Shown here piece by piece: positions 17,791-27,320 of a stretch of DNA of 64,000 bases. Source of the stretch: JAGTVG01 sp964543195 (GTDB taxonomy: Bacteria; Bacteroidota; Bacteroidia; Cytophagales; Cyclobacteriaceae); NCBI GenBank assembly GCA_964543195.1, contig CAZIXF010000016.1:33089-97088 (forward strand), written 5' to 3'. A program made the translations under genes and the position numbers. Each line of letters starts with the position of its first letter. Position 1 is the stretch's first letter. The notes under the pieces were generated by a model that was not told the origin of the DNA, searched no databases, and saw nothing but the letters and a program-made list of their open reading frames with translations.

Positions 17791-18911
17791 AAAGATATCA
17801 TTCTTTTAATAACAAAGTCATCTTAATCATATCTCCTGAATTCTGGGGTAATAGCTATGTCTCCAAGCATCATTTTGCCCGCGAATTATCAACAGCTAAT
17901 AAAGTTTATTTTCTTAATCCGCCCTCCGATAATTTTGAGGTTAAACCTGTTGGACTAAACCTGTATATAGTTGATTATAAATCTCGACTTCGTGGTCTCA
18001 GAAAACTTCCCATGTTCATATCCGGTTATGTTATCAGGAGGGAAGTAACCAGTCTTGAGAAAAAAACCGGAACCGTTTTTGACATTATATGGAATTTTGA
18101 TTCGAGCCGGTTTTTTAATTTGAGTTTGTTAAAAGAAAAACTTCGTATCGCCCATATAGTGGACTGGAGTGAAAACTTTAACCGCGATTTATTGTGTAGA
18201 ACTTCTGATATTTGTCTGTGTACATCGGAAATATTGAAGGCTGACATGATACGGCATAATATATTCACTTTTAATATCGGTCATGGATTCAACAAGGATT
18301 ATAAAGAATTAAACCCTGATGAGCTGGAAGACATTTCAGGTGATTTTTTGGTTAAAGCAGGGTATGTGGGTAATCTCAGTCTGAAATATATCGACTGGGA
18401 TTTGTTTTATACACTGATGGTTAAGAATCCCAATGTTGGTTTTTACCTGATCGGTCCCGAGGGCAAAAGTAATCTGACGAGAAAATTCGAGGAAAATCCA
18501 TACTTAAAAAAGATAAAGGGTCTGAAAAATGTAATTCTGCTTGGAGAAAAATCTGCAAATAAAATCCCTTCTTTTTTGAAGTTAGTTGATGTGCTGATAC
18601 TACTTTATAAAGCCGATGTGTACAGAAATCAGCTTGCCAATCCCCATAAAATCCTTGAATATCTTGGATCCGGTAAGGTTATTGTGGCGTCCTGGACAGA
18701 TGAATACAAGGATAAACCCGAATTGATTGAAATGACAGAAAACAGAGAAGATATTATTGAACTATTTGAAAAGGTAGTCAATAATCTTAGTTACTTTAAT
18801 TCACCTGAAAAACAAGAAAAAAGAAAAAGCTATGCAATAAAAAATAACTATGAAAATAAAGTTCGTGCAATTGAAAAATTAATCAATGATAAAATTGCAA
18901 AGAATTATTAA
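17787..18911 (+). CDS. Glycosyltransferase (GT-B fold, GT4/GT1-like)
   Basis: 374 residues. The C-terminal half has the nucleotide-sugar region: 'GYVGNLSLKYIDWDLF' and 'FYLIGPEG' strands, then 'ANPHKILEYLGSGKVIVAS' (about 284-302), the pattern seen in glycosyltransferases near teichuronic acid TuaH-like proteins. The N-terminal domain is less conserved ('LIISPEFWGNSYVSKHHFA'). It lies between sulfotransferases 2 and 3, overlapping the first by 4 bases and the second by 26. The exact family and sugar are uncertain. Confidence 0.8.
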   Translation: MKRYHSFNNKVILIISPEFWGNSYVSKHHFARELSTANKVYFLNPPSDNFEVKPVGLNLYIVDYKSRLRGLRKLPMFISGYVIRREVTSLEKKTGTVFDIIWNFDSSRFFNLSLLKEKLRIAHIVDWSENFNRDLLCRTSDICLCTSEILKADMIRHNIFTFNIGHGFNKDYKELNPDELEDISGDFLVKAGYVGNLSLKYIDWDLFYTLMVKNPNVGFYLIGPEGKSNLTRKFEENPYLKKIKGLKNVILLGEKSANKIPSFLKLVDVLILLYKADVYRNQLANPHKILEYLGSGKVIVASWTDEYKDKPELIEMTENREDIIELFEKVVNNLSYFNSPEKQEKRKSYAIKNNYENKVRAIEKLINDKIAKNY

Positions 18912-19845
18912 CAGAATAAATCTTGGTATTAAACTCAATTCCACAGGTATATTAAAGAATTTTAAAAAATTCATGCCTGAAAATCAATTCATAATATTCA
19001 GTGATCCACGCGGAGGAAGCACTTGGTTAGCAGAGATGTTAAGTACCATCCCAACTACCGCATTAATATGGGAGCCTTTAAATATAGGGTATATGAATCA
19101 ATTTAGAGATCTGGGATTTGGATGGAGACAATATATTCCTGAAAATGTAATTTGGCCCGAAGCCTTAAATACTTTTAATCAGGTTTTGGGGGGAAAGATC
19201 TTAAATGAATGGACTCTTTTGAAAACTTCAACACATGAGTATTTGTTCGCCAACCAGTTAATATTTAAAATATGCAGGGGGAATATGTTATTACCCTGGA
19301 TAACCAGACATTTTGATTTTAATTTTCAACCAATTTACCTGGTACGTCATCCATTTGCGGTAGTAAATTCCCAATTACAACAGGGTGGATGGGATCAATC
19401 ATTTCAAAGATTTGAAGTTCCTGATATGCCATTTAATGATATATATAAAAACCATGGAAAATTCCTTACTTCACTCTCCTCAAAGGAAGAACTCCTGGTG
19501 GCACACTGGTGTATCACCAACAGGATCCCATTGACTCACAAAATGAACAATATTAATTGGATTACCATTTTTTATGAAAACCTGTTATCAGATCCTGAAA
19601 AAGAAATAAGAAGGATTTTTAATCGCTGGGATATTGAACTTCCTGCGACAATATCTAAAATGTACAGACAGTCAAGTTCAACCGCCGGAGAAGACGTTCC
19701 TGTGATTGATATTGACAAACAGTTGTCAAAGTGGCAAAGGGAACTAAACACAGATCAATTATCAAGAATGAATGCTGTACTACAATATTTTAAAGTTGAA
19801 TGGTACGATCACAAGAGCATATTACCTTTATGCAATTATTCCTGA
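18886..19845 (+). CDS. Sulfotransferase 3 (Sulfotransfer_1-like)
   Basis: 319 residues. PAPS loop SDPRGGSTWLAE (39-50) and 3'-phosphate motif LVRHPFAVVNS (152-162, Arg154 and Ser162) are clear, and a 'WEPLN' element (62-66) follows the first motif, as in carbohydrate sulfotransferases of the Gal/GlcNAc-6-O type. The first 29 residues, which overlap the preceding gene, are basic and may be a non-conserved extension; Met30 is a possible alternative start. Cytoplasmic, PAPS-dependent; the substrate is inferred to be the same polysaccharide as that of its neighbours. Confidence 0.84.
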   Translation: MIKLQRIINRINLGIKLNSTGILKNFKKFMPENQFIIFSDPRGGSTWLAEMLSTIPTTALIWEPLNIGYMNQFRDLGFGWRQYIPENVIWPEALNTFNQVLGGKILNEWTLLKTSTHEYLFANQLIFKICRGNMLLPWITRHFDFNFQPIYLVRHPFAVVNSQLQQGGWDQSFQRFEVPDMPFNDIYKNHGKFLTSLSSKEELLVAHWCITNRIPLTHKMNNINWITIFYENLLSDPEKEIRRIFNRWDIELPATISKMYRQSSSTAGEDVPVIDIDKQLSKWQRELNTDQLSRMNAVLQYFKVEWYDHKSILPLCNYS

Positions 19846-19857
19846 TAAGTCAATTAA

Positions 19858-20670
19858 ATGGATAGCCTAGTTTCCATTATTATGCCTGCATACAATGCAG
19901 AACGTTCTATTAATACGGCTATAGATTCCGTAATTGATCAGACTTACGAGAACTGGGAATTATTGATAATTAATGATGGAAGCACCGACAATACTGATAA
20001 CATTATTAATGAATATTCAGATCCTCGCATTAGAATTTTTTCCCAAACTAATATGGGAGTGTCTACTGCAAGAAATACTGGTTTAAAAAATATGAAAGGT
20101 GATTATTTCTGTTTTCTAGATGCGGATGATTCCATGCCACCTGATAGTATAAAATGCAGAGTGAATTACTTATCGCAAAAACAAGATATAAATTTCCTCG
20201 ATGGGTCAATCTTAATTTATGATAAAAACCTGAGAGTAGTAACTGGGGAATGGGTCCCTTCGTATAAAAGTAATCCTAGTGGCAAACTTTTATCTCTTTC
20301 TGATTCCTGTTATTTTGGGTTAACATGGATGATACGAAGGGATAAAAATACAGAGTATCAATTCCATCCTGATTTAACCCATGGTGAAGATTTGCTTTTT
20401 TTTATTGAATTATCCCTTGCAGGGGGAAAATATGATTTTGTAGAAAACGTCATTTTGCATTACCGAAAAGGACATGCATCTGCGATGAGGGATTTGAGAG
20501 GCCTGGAAACCGGCTACCACTATATATATCGATATATTACTAATAATAATTATGTAACCACTCAACAAGCCGTCCATTTTAAGAAAAAAGCTAGAAGTAT
20601 CATTTTAAAATCCTACCTTGGTAATTTTTGTTTTTACCAGGGATTAAGATTTTTTTTTAAAAACTGGTGA
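19858..20670 (+). CDS. Family 2 glycosyltransferase
   Basis: 270-residue inverting GT-A glycosyltransferase. Visible: 'VSIIMPAYNAERSINTAIDS' start (5-24), 'NDGSTDNT' nucleotide-binding loop (38-45), the metal-binding DADD (about 87-90), and a later acid/base region 'HGEDLLFFIEL' (about 180-190). At 270 residues it is a compact single-domain enzyme. Donor and acceptor unknown. 12 bases follow sulfotransferase 3; part of the same transcript. Confidence 0.9.
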   Translation: MDSLVSIIMPAYNAERSINTAIDSVIDQTYENWELLIINDGSTDNTDNIINEYSDPRIRIFSQTNMGVSTARNTGLKNMKGDYFCFLDADDSMPPDSIKCRVNYLSQKQDINFLDGSILIYDKNLRVVTGEWVPSYKSNPSGKLLSLSDSCYFGLTWMIRRDKNTEYQFHPDLTHGEDLLFFIELSLAGGKYDFVENVILHYRKGHASAMRDLRGLETGYHYIYRYITNNNYVTTQQAVHFKKKARSIILKSYLGNFCFYQGLRFFFKNW

Positions 20671-20683
20671 TATCAATGATTCA

Positions 20684-21856
20684 ATGAAAGTATTATTTAT
20701 ATCATATTGGGGAATTCAGGAAGGATTATCAAGGGCTACTGTAGTCCCTCATGTTAAAATTCTAAGTCAATTTAATGATGTAAAAAAAATCTATCTGGTT
20801 TCAATTGAAAGGGAACAAGGAATTGAATCAGAACAACTGGGGGACAAGATCAATCATATTCCAATATACTCTTTATCTTTTACTTTGTCCCTGCTGGATA
20901 AATTTATTAGTTATATCCGGATCCCCAGGATGATAATTGAACTGGTCAAAAAATACGATATAAATGTAATTATCACACGCGGCTCTTCCGCTGGAGCCTT
21001 TGTTACTCCCATATGGAAATCTATAAAAATCCCCGTTTACGTTGAATCTTTCGAACCCCATGCTGAATACATGCAACAGACCGGAACTTGGTCAAGATGG
21101 AGTTTACGCTATTTTTTACAAATCCGATCTGAAATTAATCAGCAATTACTCGCAGCGGGACTGATTCCAGTAGCAAAAAACTATGAAAATTTATTAAAAA
21201 CGAAAGGGATCAATCCAGAACGATTAAGAACTGTACCATGTTGTGTGGATAAAGATAAATTTAAATTCAGCCCGAATGCAAGGAATCGAATCCGGCATGA
21301 ATTAAAGATCGAACATAATACTGTGGGTATATACGTTGGAAAATTTGATGGCTTATATATGAAAAAAGAGGCTTTCATCCTCTTTAATTTATTATTTAGC
21401 TATTTTGATAACTTCTTTTTATTGATTTTGACACCCCATAATCTTAAATTCATACGTAAACAATTAATTGAATTGAACTCATCAAATTATCATGTTTCCA
21501 AAGTGAGTCACGATGAAGTTCCGGATTATCTCTCGGCGAGTGATTTCGGATTGGCACTTTATAAATCCTTTCCTGCCAATAAATATCTTTCTCCTATTAA
21601 GGTGGGTGAATACTGGGCGAACGGATTGCCGGTACTATTAACGCAAGGAGTAGGAGATGAAAGCTCTTTTATTGAAAAAGAAAAAGGGGGTGCTTTATTT
21701 GAAATCTCAAATCCAACCCCTGCTTTCAGAAAAATAGAAACAGTCCTCAAATCACAGGACCACCGTTCACGAATCCCTGTCTTAGCAGAAAAATACAGGT
21801 CCTTTGAAAGGGTAAGAAAAGTTTACAGGGAAATGATTATAGATGGCAGCTTTTAA
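20684..21856 (+). CDS. Glycosyltransferase (GT4-like)
   Basis: 390 residues with a GT-B layout. The C-terminal domain shows 'GIYVGKFDGLYMKKEA' (about 211-226), 'LSASDFGLALYKS' and 'SPIKVGEYWANGLPVLLT' (about 302-319), the usual donor-site region. The E-x7-E motif is not obvious (the second position may be Glu310 in 'GEYW'), so the exact family is uncertain. It is the last gene of the AT-rich operon: the next gene has its own promoter element and ribosome binding site. Confidence 0.8.
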   Translation: MKVLFISYWGIQEGLSRATVVPHVKILSQFNDVKKIYLVSIEREQGIESEQLGDKINHIPIYSLSFTLSLLDKFISYIRIPRMIIELVKKYDINVIITRGSSAGAFVTPIWKSIKIPVYVESFEPHAEYMQQTGTWSRWSLRYFLQIRSEINQQLLAAGLIPVAKNYENLLKTKGINPERLRTVPCCVDKDKFKFSPNARNRIRHELKIEHNTVGIYVGKFDGLYMKKEAFILFNLLFSYFDNFFLLILTPHNLKFIRKQLIELNSSNYHVSKVSHDEVPDYLSASDFGLALYKSFPANKYLSPIKVGEYWANGLPVLLTQGVGDESSFIEKEKGGALFEISNPTPAFRKIETVLKSQDHRSRIPVLAEKYRSFERVRKVYREMIIDGSF

Positions 21857-21897
21857 CATTTGTTTTTTAGTGTTACGAGGATCAATAAATTACTGGT

Positions 21898-21905
21898 TAC
21901 TTTTG
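21898..21905 (+). promoter_or_regulatory. Putative -7 promoter element of the PKD-repeat gene
   Basis: TACTTTTG, a perfect TAnnTTTG, 39 bases before the chosen ATG. It lies downstream of the upstream TTG that would extend the reading frame, so it supports the internal ATG start and independent transcription of the PKD gene. Confidence 0.5.
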
Positions 21906-21943
21906 CATATATCCTCATATATAACACAAGGAGGCATGTTTTT

Positions 21944-24900
21944 ATGGATCATAGGCTTTTTACTCTGATTCTATTTTATATAATGATAGGTCATGTTGGA
22001 TTTAGCCAATGTCCAACTGTAGACTTTTCTGTGCCGGATACAGTATGTGTAAATGAAAAAATCGAGTTCATTAACTCCTCCACTAACGGTACAAATTACT
22101 TTTGGTATTTATGTGATGACCAGCTTCGCCAAGAAGATACCAGCAAGCAATTATCTAATAATAATGCATTCCGGGCAAGTTATGGATTTGATATTATAAA
22201 AACTGACAGCCTTACATTCGGTTTAACACTAAGAAATGCAGGTTTATTATACAGGATAGATTTTTCAGACAGTATTAATGAAATAACTTCTATTTATAAT
22301 TATCCTGATGAACGATCGAATTTCGATTTGCCCAGAGATATTAGAATAATAAAGTCTAATAATACTTGGATCGGGCTGGCAACAAATTCCGGTTCTATGA
22401 ATCTGACACGGATAAACTTCGGTGGCTCACTCGATAATGACCCTTCCTATGATAATATTGCTGATATTACTGCCATAACCAACACCAGTGGACTTGAAAT
22501 AATTAAAGACAATGGTAATTTTTACGCACTGGCAGGTAAGGATGCCACTAATGAAATATATGTCCTTGACTTTCAGGATGATCTCCTTAATACTCCATCA
22601 GTTACATCCTTTACCATTCCAGAGGCTACGGGTATTCAGGGCATATCTATGGTGAAAGATTGTAACACCTGGATAGGATTGGCCACTTCTATATCCAACG
22701 ATAAACTGTTCAGATTGATCTTTAATAGTGGCATCACCAATGCTCCTGAAATTACTGAGATCACAGTAAGTGACACCTCATTTATAAGTCCCGCCAAAGT
22801 AAAAACCGTGGTGGAAAACGGTCATTTTTATGGGTTTGTACAGACTGACGGTGGAGATCTTTTTCGATTTAATTTCGGAAGTACAATTTCAAACTCTCCA
22901 GAAATCACGCGGATACCCGCCACCACCGATAACGGTTATGCTGTAAACCTGGCAGAAAAATATGACCAATGGCATCTCTACGTTGTTGATTACATCAATC
23001 TAACCAAGGGTCTATATCACCTTTCATTCAACAATAACTGTCCTCTTGAAAATCACTCGTTTACAGAATTCGAACCTGAAAATGTATCAATAGATACACC
23101 TGGAACCTATCCGGTTAGTCTAACTGTCTATGATGAAAATGGCAATTTCGCTAACATGACAAAGGAATTGGTTGTTGTAGATCAGGAAGCTCCGGAAATC
23201 GATTTTATTACCGATGGAAATGTATGTGTGGAGGGTGTAACGGAATTCAATGGTCAAAGTTCTGCCTCCATCACCTCCTGGAACTGGGAGTTCGGGGACA
23301 CCGGGACTGCCTCCGGGCAGACGGTGAGCCATCAGTACGCCAGTGCGGGGGATTACCCGGTTACGCTCAGTGTGGAGGCAGAAAACGGATGTTCCAACTT
23401 TACCCGGGATACGGTCAGGATCTATGATCCGCCAGTACCCGATTTTACGATCACCGATTCCCTGCTATGCTCGAATAAAACACTTACCCTTCAGAATCAA
23501 ACCACCTATACAAGCCCCGACTCGATCACTACGTTTATGTGGGATATTAACGGGGAAGCCACATCCAATCAAAAAGATACGGTATACACCTTTGCCTCCG
23601 GAGGGGAAAAAGCGATCACATTAACCGCCTCGATCCCCGGATGCCCGGCCGATACCACCAAAACCTTCAACATAATCGAGGGTCCGGTGGTTGATTTCAC
23701 GTTCCAGGATGTCTGCGATACGGAACCGGCCAGTTTCGTCAATAACTCCACCGGCGACATTGTCAGGTATGACTGGGATTTCGGTGACGGCTATGTGAGC
23801 AATCTCGAATCTCCGGATCATCTCTATGATACCACCGGGACTTTCGAGGTCAGTTTACTGGTTACCAATGATACAGGATGTGTCAATCAGAAGATCGATA
23901 CGATTACCGTACACCATCTTCCGCTGGCAGATTTTTCCTATGAACTCCCCTGCGCTGAAAATGAGATACGCTTTTATGATGAATCAACTGTATTACAGGC
24001 CAATATTACTGAGTGGAACTGGTTCTATGGCAGCCAGGCAGATCCCGAATATAATGGAACGGATACACTGCAAAATCCAACCTTCATCTTTCCCGAACCC
24101 GGCAATTACGAAATTTCGCTCATTGCCTTTTCGAATTACGGTTGCTTCGATACGGTCCAAAACACTGTGGAAGCCCTGCCCAGCCCGGAGGTCGGTTTTG
24201 ATTTCGTGTCCGGATGCCTGGGAGACACCATCCATTTTTCAGACCTGAGCACAATGGCCGGAGAGGATACGCTGGACTCATGGACCTGGCAAATCGATGA
24301 GGAGATGTATTTTACTCAAAATCCCAACCATGTTTTCAAACAGTCCGGCGAATATGAAATAAACCTTACGGTACACGCTTCCAATCGCTGCGAAAACAGT
24401 TCAAGCAAAAGTTTGACCATAGACCCGCTACCCACAGCGGATTTTTTCTCCGAAAATCAATGCCTTAATGAACCGATTCTGTTTGTATCGACTGCCACAA
24501 GCCCTCCCGACCCGATTTTGAACTATGTTTGGAATATTACAGGTGTGGAAGAAAAAACAGGCCCGGAAATTAGTCATCGTTTTGATGTAGCCGGTGACTA
24601 TGAGATGGTTCATTCTGTGATCACGGAAAAAGGTTGCAGAGACTCTGTCAGCCAGATGCTGACCATTTATAACCCTCCCGAAGCTTCATTCGATTTTCAC
24701 CCTAAATTCGGAGCAGTACCTTTTGAAGTTACCTTTGAAAACAACTCGACCCTTGCCGATCAGTATCAATGGGATTTTGATGACGGAACAGAAAAGTCAA
24801 CCGAAGCCAATCCTGTTCATATTTATCAGGAAACCGGTTCGTATGAACCCCAACTGGTAGCCGGGAATCAATGGGGATGCGTCGACAGCACATCGGTACT

Positions 24901-25501
24901 GATCAATGTAGTGCCCCCGGTGCTCGACGTGCGGATCGATAATATCCGTTCAGAGGTGGTGAATGGCAGATCCAGTTATGTACTTGAAATTACCAATGAA
25001 GGAACGGTGATCATCGATGATATGGACATCCTGATCAGCATCGATGGTGAGTATACGGTATCGGAAATGTTCACCGATACCTTGTATGCCAATGGTTCAG
25101 TTTTCTACCGGCTGGATTTTGAATTATACAATCTGCCGAACCAGCAACCTGAACTGATCTGTTTCGAACTTATCCCTCACCTTCCCGGGTATGAAGAATT
25201 AAAAACCTATGACAACCGGGAATGCCTGAGCAGGGATAACCGGTATTTTATCCGGAATATGTATCCCAATCCGGCCCGGGACCGGGTCCAATTGGATATC
25301 ATGTTGCCGGAAGAGGATGAGATTACGCTTCAATTGCTTTCCCGGAACGGGAAGACCTTATGGACCCGGAAATTTGATGACACCAAAACGGGATTGAACC
25401 AACTCATATTCGATATGGGAGAAAATCCTCAGGGCATTTATTTATTAAGAATTTTTTACCGGGATGATGTAACATTGAAACGGATCAGTATTATCCGGTG
25501 A
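21944..25501 (+). CDS. PKD-repeat surface protein with T9SS C-terminal sorting domain
   Basis: 1185 residues from the ATG that follows AAGGAGG at nine bases and gives a clean signal peptide (ends 'GHVGFSQ', 22). An upstream TTG in frame is rejected because it lies before the -7 element. Order: a PKD-like domain interrupted by a beta-propeller-like block of 'RLIFNSGITNAPEI'-type repeats (about 70-375), then seven further PKD-type domains (about 415-985, repeated 'WDFGDG' and 'AGDYPVTL' motifs), a beta domain resembling CARDB (about 990-1100), and a type A sorting domain beginning 'MYPNPARDRV' (last 80 residues). Predicted to be exported by T9SS and anchored on the cell surface. GC content rises sharply inside the gene near base 23,260. 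Confidence 0.85.
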   Translation: MDHRLFTLILFYIMIGHVGFSQCPTVDFSVPDTVCVNEKIEFINSSTNGTNYFWYLCDDQLRQEDTSKQLSNNNAFRASYGFDIIKTDSLTFGLTLRNAGLLYRIDFSDSINEITSIYNYPDERSNFDLPRDIRIIKSNNTWIGLATNSGSMNLTRINFGGSLDNDPSYDNIADITAITNTSGLEIIKDNGNFYALAGKDATNEIYVLDFQDDLLNTPSVTSFTIPEATGIQGISMVKDCNTWIGLATSISNDKLFRLIFNSGITNAPEITEITVSDTSFISPAKVKTVVENGHFYGFVQTDGGDLFRFNFGSTISNSPEITRIPATTDNGYAVNLAEKYDQWHLYVVDYINLTKGLYHLSFNNNCPLENHSFTEFEPENVSIDTPGTYPVSLTVYDENGNFANMTKELVVVDQEAPEIDFITDGNVCVEGVTEFNGQSSASITSWNWEFGDTGTASGQTVSHQYASAGDYPVTLSVEAENGCSNFTRDTVRIYDPPVPDFTITDSLLCSNKTLTLQNQTTYTSPDSITTFMWDINGEATSNQKDTVYTFASGGEKAITLTASIPGCPADTTKTFNIIEGPVVDFTFQDVCDTEPASFVNNSTGDIVRYDWDFGDGYVSNLESPDHLYDTTGTFEVSLLVTNDTGCVNQKIDTITVHHLPLADFSYELPCAENEIRFYDESTVLQANITEWNWFYGSQADPEYNGTDTLQNPTFIFPEPGNYEISLIAFSNYGCFDTVQNTVEALPSPEVGFDFVSGCLGDTIHFSDLSTMAGEDTLDSWTWQIDEEMYFTQNPNHVFKQSGEYEINLTVHASNRCENSSSKSLTIDPLPTADFFSENQCLNEPILFVSTATSPPDPILNYVWNITGVEEKTGPEISHRFDVAGDYEMVHSVITEKGCRDSVSQMLTIYNPPEASFDFHPKFGAVPFEVTFENNSTLADQYQWDFDDGTEKSTEANPVHIYQETGSYEPQLVAGNQWGCVDSTSVLINVVPPVLDVRIDNIRSEVVNGRSSYVLEITNEGTVIIDDMDILISIDGEYTVSEMFTDTLYANGSVFYRLDFELYNLPNQQPELICFELIPHLPGYEELKTYDNRECLSRDNRYFIRNMYPNPARDRVQLDIMLPEEDEITLQLLSRNGKTLWTRKFDDTKTGLNQLIFDMGENPQGIYLLRIFYRDDVTLKRISIIR

Positions 25502-25522
25502 TTTTTTTACTGGTGCTGATCC
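25482..25522. terminator. Hairpin shared by two convergent genes, possible bidirectional terminator
   Basis: GGATCAG (25482-25488) pairs with CTGATCC (25516-25522). An inner CCGGT/ACTGG pairing with one G-T wobble encloses a T-rich loop. It spans the stop codons of the convergent PKD and DUF4301 genes. There is no T-run after the stem, so factor-independent termination is only a suggestion. Confidence 0.35.
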
Positions 25523-27051
25523 CTCAGCAGATCATTTACCACTTTCACCGGGTTGAATGTTTCGATGGGCACCTCCACGAAAATGGTGATCCAGTCCGAC
25601 ATCGATCCGTTCCACAGACCAGGCAACTCAAGGGCCTTCAGATCACGCCCTCCCACAGACTTTTTCGAGATGAACCCGGTCTGCGGATCTACATATTCCG
25701 GCAGGTGATATGGATTACCTTCCCTGTCCTTTACACCACACACCAGATCCACCGGATTGAAGTGCGTGGCATTCATGGCGATCTCTTTCTGATTTTCATC
25801 TTCCATATCGATCTGGGCACTTTCCACGATCTGCAGCGAAATGGTTTCATCCCTGTTCCTTGCCCAGAAAGGGCCTCCACCCGGCTCTCCTTCATTTTTT
25901 ACCATACCGCATACCCGGATCGGCCTGTCCAGCTTACGTGTGAAATATTCACGTGCGTCTACCTGCTCATGGCCCGGGACAAGCTCGATACAGAGATCCT
26001 TTTTTATAAAATCAGCCACTTCCTCGATAAATGCAGGGCTTAAAGTTTTTACCTCATTCAATACACTCAGGTAATAAAAAATCTTTTCCTGATATTGCAT
26101 CAATACACCGGCCAGCACCTTTTTATACTTAACCGTAGGATCCTTTAAATGATCCGGCACTACATTATCAATATTCTTTATAAAGATCAGGTCAGCATCG
26201 GTATCATTCAGGTTTTCAATCAGTGCTCCATGGCCTCCCGGACGGAATAGGATCTCCCCGTCATCTTTTACAAAAGGCTTATTCTCAAGATCCACGGCTA
26301 TGGTATCGGTGGACGGTTTCTGCTGGGAAAAACTGATATCATATTTTACGTCGTACTCCTCCCGATAGGATGACAACACATTTTTAATATGCCTTTTGAA
26401 GTCCATTTCATGTTCCGGTGAGACCGTAAAATGTATGAAAGCCTGATCTTCGAAGCAACTGGCATAACGGGCCGCTTCAACCAGGTGTTCCTCTACCGGT
26501 GTCCGGGTTCCCCCTTCATATTTATGGAACTGCAGCAATCCCTTGGGAAGCTCACCGTAATTCAGGCCTTTTTCAGTAAGCAGGTATTCCAGTACGGTTT
26601 TATAATCCCGCTTGAGGAGTCTTTCTTCCAGGTGAAGATCATCTTTCTGCATAACCTCCTTCAGATCTTCATAAAAGGCAAAATCCTGTATGTGTTTAAA
26701 AAATATATTTGCCGGTTCCCATTCGGGATCATCCTTCAGCTTATCATAGTCCTCATCCGTATTATTGTAGCTATCCATGAAAGAAAACAGGATTTTAAAC
26801 ATCCTGCTGGCTGCACCGGAGGCCGGAACAAACTTCAGGACTTTAATATACTTGCGGCTGTCATCATAATAGTTGATGGCTTTTTTAATCTCCTTATCGG
26901 ATAATTGTTTGATCCCGTCTCCCACCGTAGCCGGCCGGTCGACCTGCATATAAGGAAATCCCTCCATGAAATACCGGATCTGTTCTTCTACCTTTTTAAT
27001 ATCCTTATCCTGCTTTTTTAACTGGTCAATATATTTCTGGTCAAGCATCAT
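25507..27051 (-). CDS. DUF4301 family protein
   Basis: 514 residues without signal peptide or membrane segments. The N-terminal 'PASGAASRMFKILFSF' (about 76-91) and the later 'FRPGGHGALIENLND' (about 263-277) are features of DUF4301, a family common in Bacteroidetes. Its glycine-rich loop and the 'FRPGGHGAL' stretch recall nucleotidyltransferase or sugar-nucleotide enzymes, but no activity can be claimed from sequence. It is convergent with the PKD gene and stands alone; a 269-base spacer follows its start. Confidence 0.82.
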   Translation of the reverse strand: MMLDQKYIDQLKKQDKDIKKVEEQIRYFMEGFPYMQVDRPATVGDGIKQLSDKEIKKAINYYDDSRKYIKVLKFVPASGAASRMFKILFSFMDSYNNTDEDYDKLKDDPEWEPANIFFKHIQDFAFYEDLKEVMQKDDLHLEERLLKRDYKTVLEYLLTEKGLNYGELPKGLLQFHKYEGGTRTPVEEHLVEAARYASCFEDQAFIHFTVSPEHEMDFKRHIKNVLSSYREEYDVKYDISFSQQKPSTDTIAVDLENKPFVKDDGEILFRPGGHGALIENLNDTDADLIFIKNIDNVVPDHLKDPTVKYKKVLAGVLMQYQEKIFYYLSVLNEVKTLSPAFIEEVADFIKKDLCIELVPGHEQVDAREYFTRKLDRPIRVCGMVKNEGEPGGGPFWARNRDETISLQIVESAQIDMEDENQKEIAMNATHFNPVDLVCGVKDREGNPYHLPEYVDPQTGFISKKSVGGRDLKALELPGLWNGSMSDWITIFVEVPIETFNPVKVVNDLLRDQHQ

Positions 27052-27170
27052 ATTATTTTTAGTATTTTAAACATATATTAACCCATGGTATGAATAATTC
27101 TATACCTCATTATTATTTAACGTATTGATGTTTATTGATTTTATCATTTTTCTTTCATAAAGTATCATGG

Positions 27171-27240
27171 TGCCTTCGACGCCTTTGTGGCATTAATAAA
27201 TTATAAATTTGCCACCAGCACACCAAATCACCAAGAATTC
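27171..27240. repeat. Extragenic inverted repeat-like element
   Basis: In the 269-base spacer upstream of the DUF4301 gene, a 'GGTGCCTTCGACGCCTTTGTGGCA' type stretch faces 'TGCCACCAGCACACCAAATCACCA' across an AT-rich centre. GTGGCA (27187-27192) pairs exactly with TGCCAC (27210-27215), and both arms carry CACC/GGTG-rich pseudo-repeats. The wording resembles degenerate extragenic repeats frequent in Bacteroidetes genomes. The rest of the spacer is plain AT-rich sequence. Confidence 0.35.
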
Positions 27241-27320
27241 CACCCAGTTTTTCAATATCTGATTCACAACCGCTTATATGTTAATGAATTTATTAATATA
27301 AATTGATTTACAGCAAAATT

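Noticed and set aside
25498..26043. 181-codon plus-strand frame opposite the DUF4301 gene
   Set aside because: Antisense shadow; no start signal or domain.
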